Assembly (NCBI GenBank): GCA_049613665.1
Contig: JBMZCV010000179.1
Location: 1-10,161, forward strand
Reading direction: 5' to 3'
Length of the DNA: 10,161 nt
Source of the DNA: JBMZCV01 sp049613665
GTDB taxonomy: Bacteria > Bacteroidota > Bacteroidia > Chitinophagales > UBA2359
Positions 6,969-10,161 of the stretch are shown in pieces. The number at the start of each line of letters is the position of its first letter. Position 1 is the stretch's first letter. Position numbers and translations under genes: made by a program. The notes beneath the pieces were generated by a model, which saw nothing but the letters and a program-made list of their open reading frames with translations, was not told where the DNA came from and ran no database searches.

Positions 6969-7736
6969 ATGCAAATAAAAAATGCGAAAGATATTGATAA
7001 ATTAGATAAAAAAATAAAAGACGAACTTGGAATTGATGTTCAAAAATATCGAAATGAAGAGGTTGTCGAAAACTTTGTTAGCCTATTAGTTTTTCCTAGA
7101 TACATCATAAATTGGACAATAAGACCTATTATATGGTCAATTCTTCTATTTTTTTTCAGCTTCGGTTTCATTGACTTAGTACATATAGAATACATATTAT
7201 ATCTTTTTATCGGCTTTTTTCTCTTTTCAGCCACAGGTTTTTTGTTCGGATTATTATTTTTGACTTGGAGAATGAAATCGGATATATGGCAGATAATTAA
7301 CTATTCTTTAGACATTATGCACTCAATGATTAAGGATTTAAACCAAATAAATCATCAAATAAATCCTGAAAACCGAAAAAATGTGCTAGGCTTGCTTTTT
7401 AAAGGCATTATACACATTCTGACTATTCCTATGTTATCTCAAATAGTAGCCGAAAAAGTACCTTTCGTTGGTGGAATCATAAAAATATTTCTAAAGAAAA
7501 TTTTAACACTCATCGCAAATGTGATAAAATTTGATGAAGCGATTTTAAAAAGAGAATTGCAAAAAGATAGCAAAGAATCAAACACTTTGCAGATGTATTC
7601 AAAATCTATTGCTGCTGCGTCAGTAGGATTGGAAAAAATAATAAATCTCACTTTTAAAATTGCTCAATTGCCCTTAAAAATAGCATTTACAATTTCATTA
7701 GTCACTTTAGTTTATTTCATTTATCTAATACACTAG
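6969..7736 (+). CDS. integral membrane protein of unknown function
   Basis: I do not recognise this 255-aa protein. A charged N-terminus (1-35, KDIDKLDKKIKDELG) precedes two clear membrane segments at about 49-70 and 73-99. A helical region (100-137) has an amphipathic look (IMHSMIKDLNQINHQINPENRKN). Two moderately hydrophobic stretches follow (141-160, 165-187, the second with VPFVGGIIKIFL). A charged segment (188-210) comes next, and the last membrane helix is at about 232-254. No enzymatic motif is visible. It starts at ATG 6969 after an A-rich leader and lies 164 bp beyond the preceding gene, across a structured gap, so it may have its own promoter. It is very AT-rich. The gene is real by length and by its coherent membrane topology. 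Confidence 0.75.
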   Translation: MQIKNAKDIDKLDKKIKDELGIDVQKYRNEEVVENFVSLLVFPRYIINWTIRPIIWSILLFFFSFGFIDLVHIEYILYLFIGFFLFSATGFLFGLLFLTWRMKSDIWQIINYSLDIMHSMIKDLNQINHQINPENRKNVLGLLFKGIIHILTIPMLSQIVAEKVPFVGGIIKIFLKKILTLIANVIKFDEAILKRELQKDSKESNTLQMYSKSIAAASVGLEKIINLTFKIAQLPLKIAFTISLVTLVYFIYLIH

Positions 7737-7796
7737 CAGCACCGATTTTTTGAAATTTAAGTAAGTTGTTTTTTTATTCTTTTTTTTGAAAAAAAT

Positions 7797-9509
7797 TTAA
7801 AACCAAACCTTTTTTCGAAAACTATTTAAACGAAAACCAACATTTGCAAAATGCGTTTGTTGCTCATTAATCGCTAATCTACTCGTTTGATTTCTGTAAA
7901 TATAGCCAATATCAAAAAACAAGTTATGTCGCAACATATAACTAAAACGCACATCTGCCAGAAAAATATCGACTTTTTCGCCTTGCAAAAGTTTGTTACC
8001 ATAAATATTAGGAATATAATCTGTAAATGTAAAAATATCGCCACCATCATTCAAACTTGTGCCATCTGAAAAATAAAGTCTATTTTCGCCTTTTTGAGCA
8101 TACATAACATTTAGTTCTGCAAAAATATTTTTATTGATTTGATAGCTCACCGTGCCGATAAGCTCTCTAAAATTCGCACCCAAAGGATGTGCCAGAGCCT
8201 GATTGAAATGCGTATAATTCGTAGCTGCTGTTTGATGTGCATAAGTGTATGGCCGCACGACATTCCACTCAATTTGAGCGTCGAGATTAGAGACATTGGC
8301 GACATCTATGTACTTCAAACCCACTTGATAACCTTGCTTGTTTGCCCACCAGCCTGTACGATTTTTGATTTCCGAAAAGCTAAACTCATCTATAACAACT
8401 TGCCCATATAGCGAAAAATGCTTCGCAAAATTGGCTTTATAATCAAAACCTATTAACACATTGTCGGCACTACCGAGATGAAACTCAACAGCACGATAAA
8501 AAATGAGCGGATTGAGATAACTCACATCAAAGCCATCTTCACGCCCAAAAATAACACTTTCAAATATACCAATATTTAGCCACGAAGTCGCATTGAAACT
8601 CAAATGGTGCATAGTAGCATATTTTTTCGGCAAATAACCATCGCCAAAGCTATCGAACTGTTGCACCAACTGCATAAACAAGTTTTGATAGTTGAAGCGG
8701 CCGACTTTTGTATTCATTTTCAAGAAAAAATAATTGTTGGAAAAGTCTGATAAGAGCAAAGAGCGAATGCCATTTCCAATGAAATTTTTGTCGTGGCCTA
8801 CTTGCACACTTATTTGTTGGATAGGCTGAAAACTGACATAGCCATTTGCTGTCCAATAGTCGAAAGCGGGAGCTAAAAAGTCTCCTGCGATACTGCTTTC
8901 GTAAGCTTTGAAACGGCCTTCATTGGGCAGAGCAACTTCATCGATGGCTTTCTGCCTGACGTAATCTGGAAAAGAATGTTGGCTTTCGCTCAAAAAGCTG
9001 TAAAAACCGACTTTATCGCCTATGTTTCCTCTTATTGTTACACCTCTAACATTGGCAAATTGCAGCCCTTCGGTGTCTTTTTCCTTGCCGAGTTCAAAGC
9101 GTAACACAGGATTTACTTTGAGCAAAAAGTTGCTGCTATCTCTTACATCTATAAAATCAGTTTTGTATTTATAAAAATGTTTTAGCAATGGCTTTTTGCT
9201 ATTTATCAAACCCCAATCCGTAAATTCATTATTATTTTTATATACAAAGTACTGATTATGACGGTCTAAGCGTGAAAAACCTGCTTCTGTCATATCATCG
9301 GCTTGCTCGGCAAAACGCACTGCCGACTCTCGCAAAAATGGTTTGACAGAAGTATGCAGTTCGTTGGTAAGCTTGCCAGATTTTATTTCTATGCGTTCTA
9401 GCGTTCTGTAATTGAGGTGTTCTAAAGGTAGGTAGGTGCTTTGTGCTTGCAAATAAAGTGGTAATAGGCTTAGTAGGAAAAGGGCGAAGTGTGCGAAATG
9501 GTGTTTCAT
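7797..9509 (-). CDS. outer-membrane beta-barrel protein, RemB/Wzi-like (gliding motility or surface polysaccharide)
   Basis: This 570-aa protein resembles the Bacteroidota family annotated as capsule-assembly Wzi-like or gliding protein RemB. A signal peptide (MKHHFAHFALFLLSLL..., cleavage likely after LQA at 22) is followed by a soluble N-terminal part. From about residue 130 come repeated amphipathic strands. Family-like stretches are VGHDKNFIGNGIRSLLLSDF, MHHLSFNATSWLNIGIFESV, FGREDGFDVSYLNPLIFYRAVE, GYQVGLKYIDVANVSNLD and ALAHPLGANFRELIG. The chain ends in aromatic VWF, as outer-membrane barrels do. In Flavobacterium johnsoniae RemB takes part in gliding, while Wzi binds capsule at the surface; which role applies here cannot be read from the sequence. 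A minus-strand TATATTTA (9541-9548) is one base from the -7 consensus. The gene converges on the membrane-protein gene to its left, with a 60-bp gap. Confidence 0.8.
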   Translation of the reverse strand: MKHHFAHFALFLLSLLPLYLQAQSTYLPLEHLNYRTLERIEIKSGKLTNELHTSVKPFLRESAVRFAEQADDMTEAGFSRLDRHNQYFVYKNNNEFTDWGLINSKKPLLKHFYKYKTDFIDVRDSSNFLLKVNPVLRFELGKEKDTEGLQFANVRGVTIRGNIGDKVGFYSFLSESQHSFPDYVRQKAIDEVALPNEGRFKAYESSIAGDFLAPAFDYWTANGYVSFQPIQQISVQVGHDKNFIGNGIRSLLLSDFSNNYFFLKMNTKVGRFNYQNLFMQLVQQFDSFGDGYLPKKYATMHHLSFNATSWLNIGIFESVIFGREDGFDVSYLNPLIFYRAVEFHLGSADNVLIGFDYKANFAKHFSLYGQVVIDEFSFSEIKNRTGWWANKQGYQVGLKYIDVANVSNLDAQIEWNVVRPYTYAHQTAATNYTHFNQALAHPLGANFRELIGTVSYQINKNIFAELNVMYAQKGENRLYFSDGTSLNDGGDIFTFTDYIPNIYGNKLLQGEKVDIFLADVRFSYMLRHNLFFDIGYIYRNQTSRLAINEQQTHFANVGFRLNSFRKKVWF

Positions 9510-9567
9510 GTTTTTTTAGTTTTTTGACTTATTTTGGTAGTAAATATAATAGATTTTTTTCGTTTTT

Positions 9568-9600
9568 CTTGAGATAAATCTTGTTTTTTTAGTAGTTTTG
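9568..9600 (+). promoter_or_regulatory. Bacteroidota-type promoter of the LRR gene
   Basis: CTTG at 9568-9571 stands 21 bp before TAGTTTTG at 9593-9600, an exact TAnnTTTG match at the consensus spacing. Transcription would start a few bases after 9600. That rules out the in-frame TTG at 9598 as the start codon and supports the ATG at 9631. It lies in the 121-bp divergent gap shared with the RemB-like gene. Confidence 0.7.
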
Positions 9601-9630
9601 TTGCTATTATTTTTTAACAATGAGAAAAGT

Positions 9631-10131
9631 ATGAATTATCATAATAGACCAAATAATGCAATAGCAATTATTCGCAAAGAACAAAGAAAAAAAACAAACA
9701 TATTAAATTTACAAAAATGTAGTTTGACAAAATGGCCTGAAGAAATTTTTAAAATGGAATGGCTTCAAGTTTTAATGTTAGGACAAAATGCTAGTTGGAA
9801 TATAGAAAGACAACGCTTTACTCCTAGCTCTAGCTCAAATTTCACTAACAAATTAAAAATTATTCCAAAAGGAATATTAAAGCTAAAAAACTTGATTGTT
9901 TTAGACATTTCGGGTAATAATATATCTAAAATAGAACATTTAGATAGTTTGGAACAGCTAGAAACATTAAATATAAAAGGAAATAAAATAAGTGAAATTG
10001 ATAATTTAGGAAGCTTAACACAGTTGCAAGAACTTTATTTAAATGATAATCAAATAACTAAAATTGAAAATTTAAGAGATTTGACGTTACTACAAAAGCT
10101 TTATTTAAATAATAGACCTGTTACTTATTAA
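9631..10131 (+). CDS. small leucine-rich-repeat protein (SDS22-like repeats)
   Basis: This 166-aa protein, without a signal peptide, is probably cytosolic and protein-binding. Residues 24-44 (ILNLQKCSLTKWPEEIFKMEW) and LQVLMLGQN begin the array. A polar, serine-rich insertion (54-73) interrupts it, and LKIIPKGILKLKN restores it. Then come three exact 22-residue units, 88-109, 110-131 and 132-153, each of the LxxLxIxxNxIxxIexLxxLxx type, and a half unit (154-166) that ends at the stop. The next 30 bases show no LRR continuation in any frame. The N-terminus resembles those of larger Bacteroidota LRR and ROCO-type proteins, so this could be a shortened relative; that is inference. It starts at ATG 9631, just downstream of a good promoter. 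It is AT-rich (about 27% G+C in 9901-9960 by my count), quite unlike mdh. Confidence 0.85.
   Translation: MNYHNRPNNAIAIIRKEQRKKTNILNLQKCSLTKWPEEIFKMEWLQVLMLGQNASWNIERQRFTPSSSSNFTNKLKIIPKGILKLKNLIVLDISGNNISKIEHLDSLEQLETLNIKGNKISEIDNLGSLTQLQELYLNDNQITKIENLRDLTLLQKLYLNNRPVTY
9892..10128 (+). repeat. tandem 66-bp LRR coding units
   Basis: Three in-frame 66-bp units start at 9892, 9958 and 10024, followed by a partial unit from 10090. The last two starts are close at DNA level (caagaactttatttaaatga against caaaagctttatttaaataa), suggesting recent unit duplication. Such arrays can gain or lose units by recombination. Confidence 0.7.
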
Positions 10132-10161
10132 GTCATTTTGTTTGTTTTGTGTTATTAAACT

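Noticed and set aside
7040..7651. Minus-strand open frames inside the 255-aa membrane protein gene
   Set aside because: They are short, and the plus-strand frame has coherent membrane topology and full length.
8650..8856. Minus-strand alternative frame and the plus-strand frames inside the RemB-like gene
   Set aside because: The main frame carries a signal peptide and family-like barrel stretches throughout.
9598..9630. TTG at 9598 as the LRR gene start
   Set aside because: It lies inside the -7 element of a good promoter, so it would not be transcribed; ATG 9631 fits.

Overview
The window looks like chromosomal DNA of an AT-rich member of the Bacteroidota, probably a free-living, gliding type such as a Cytophagales relative. 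The evidence is: two promoter -7 elements of the TAnnTTTG form, no clear Shine-Dalgarno sequences before the genes, an outer-membrane protein of the RemB/Wzi-like family, and an M1 peptidase of the form common in this phylum. The genus call is inference.

Layout. Positions 1-226 hold no supported gene, but contain copy A of an 88-bp repeat whose last bases form the stop codon of the next gene. A minus-strand block follows: a secreted M1 metallopeptidase with a probable C-terminal beta-barrel (227-3325), tryptophan 2,3-dioxygenase (3498-4463) and malate dehydrogenase (4868-5806). The last two end in hairpin terminators, so the three genes are probably separate transcripts. The 404-bp gap 4464-4867 holds repeat copy B, then directly a 177-bp imperfect palindrome, then the mdh terminator. 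A plus-strand block comes next: a DUF1801 protein overlapped by a small four-helix membrane protein (6023-6804, translationally coupled), a 164-bp gap with nested inverted repeats, and an unrecognised membrane protein (6969-7736). Converging on it is a RemB/Wzi-like outer-membrane protein on the minus strand (7797-9509). Divergent from that is a short leucine-rich-repeat protein (9631-10131) with a good Bacteroidota promoter.

Functionally this is mostly housekeeping (TCA cycle, tryptophan catabolism) plus cell-surface functions (peptidase, barrel protein) interspersed with small accessory genes. I see no CRISPR array, tRNA, rRNA, integrase, intact transposase, toxin-antitoxin pair or obvious defence system. 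The least-explained material is in the intergenic repeats, which look like small non-autonomous mobile or structured elements. I do not see a convincing new multi-gene system.
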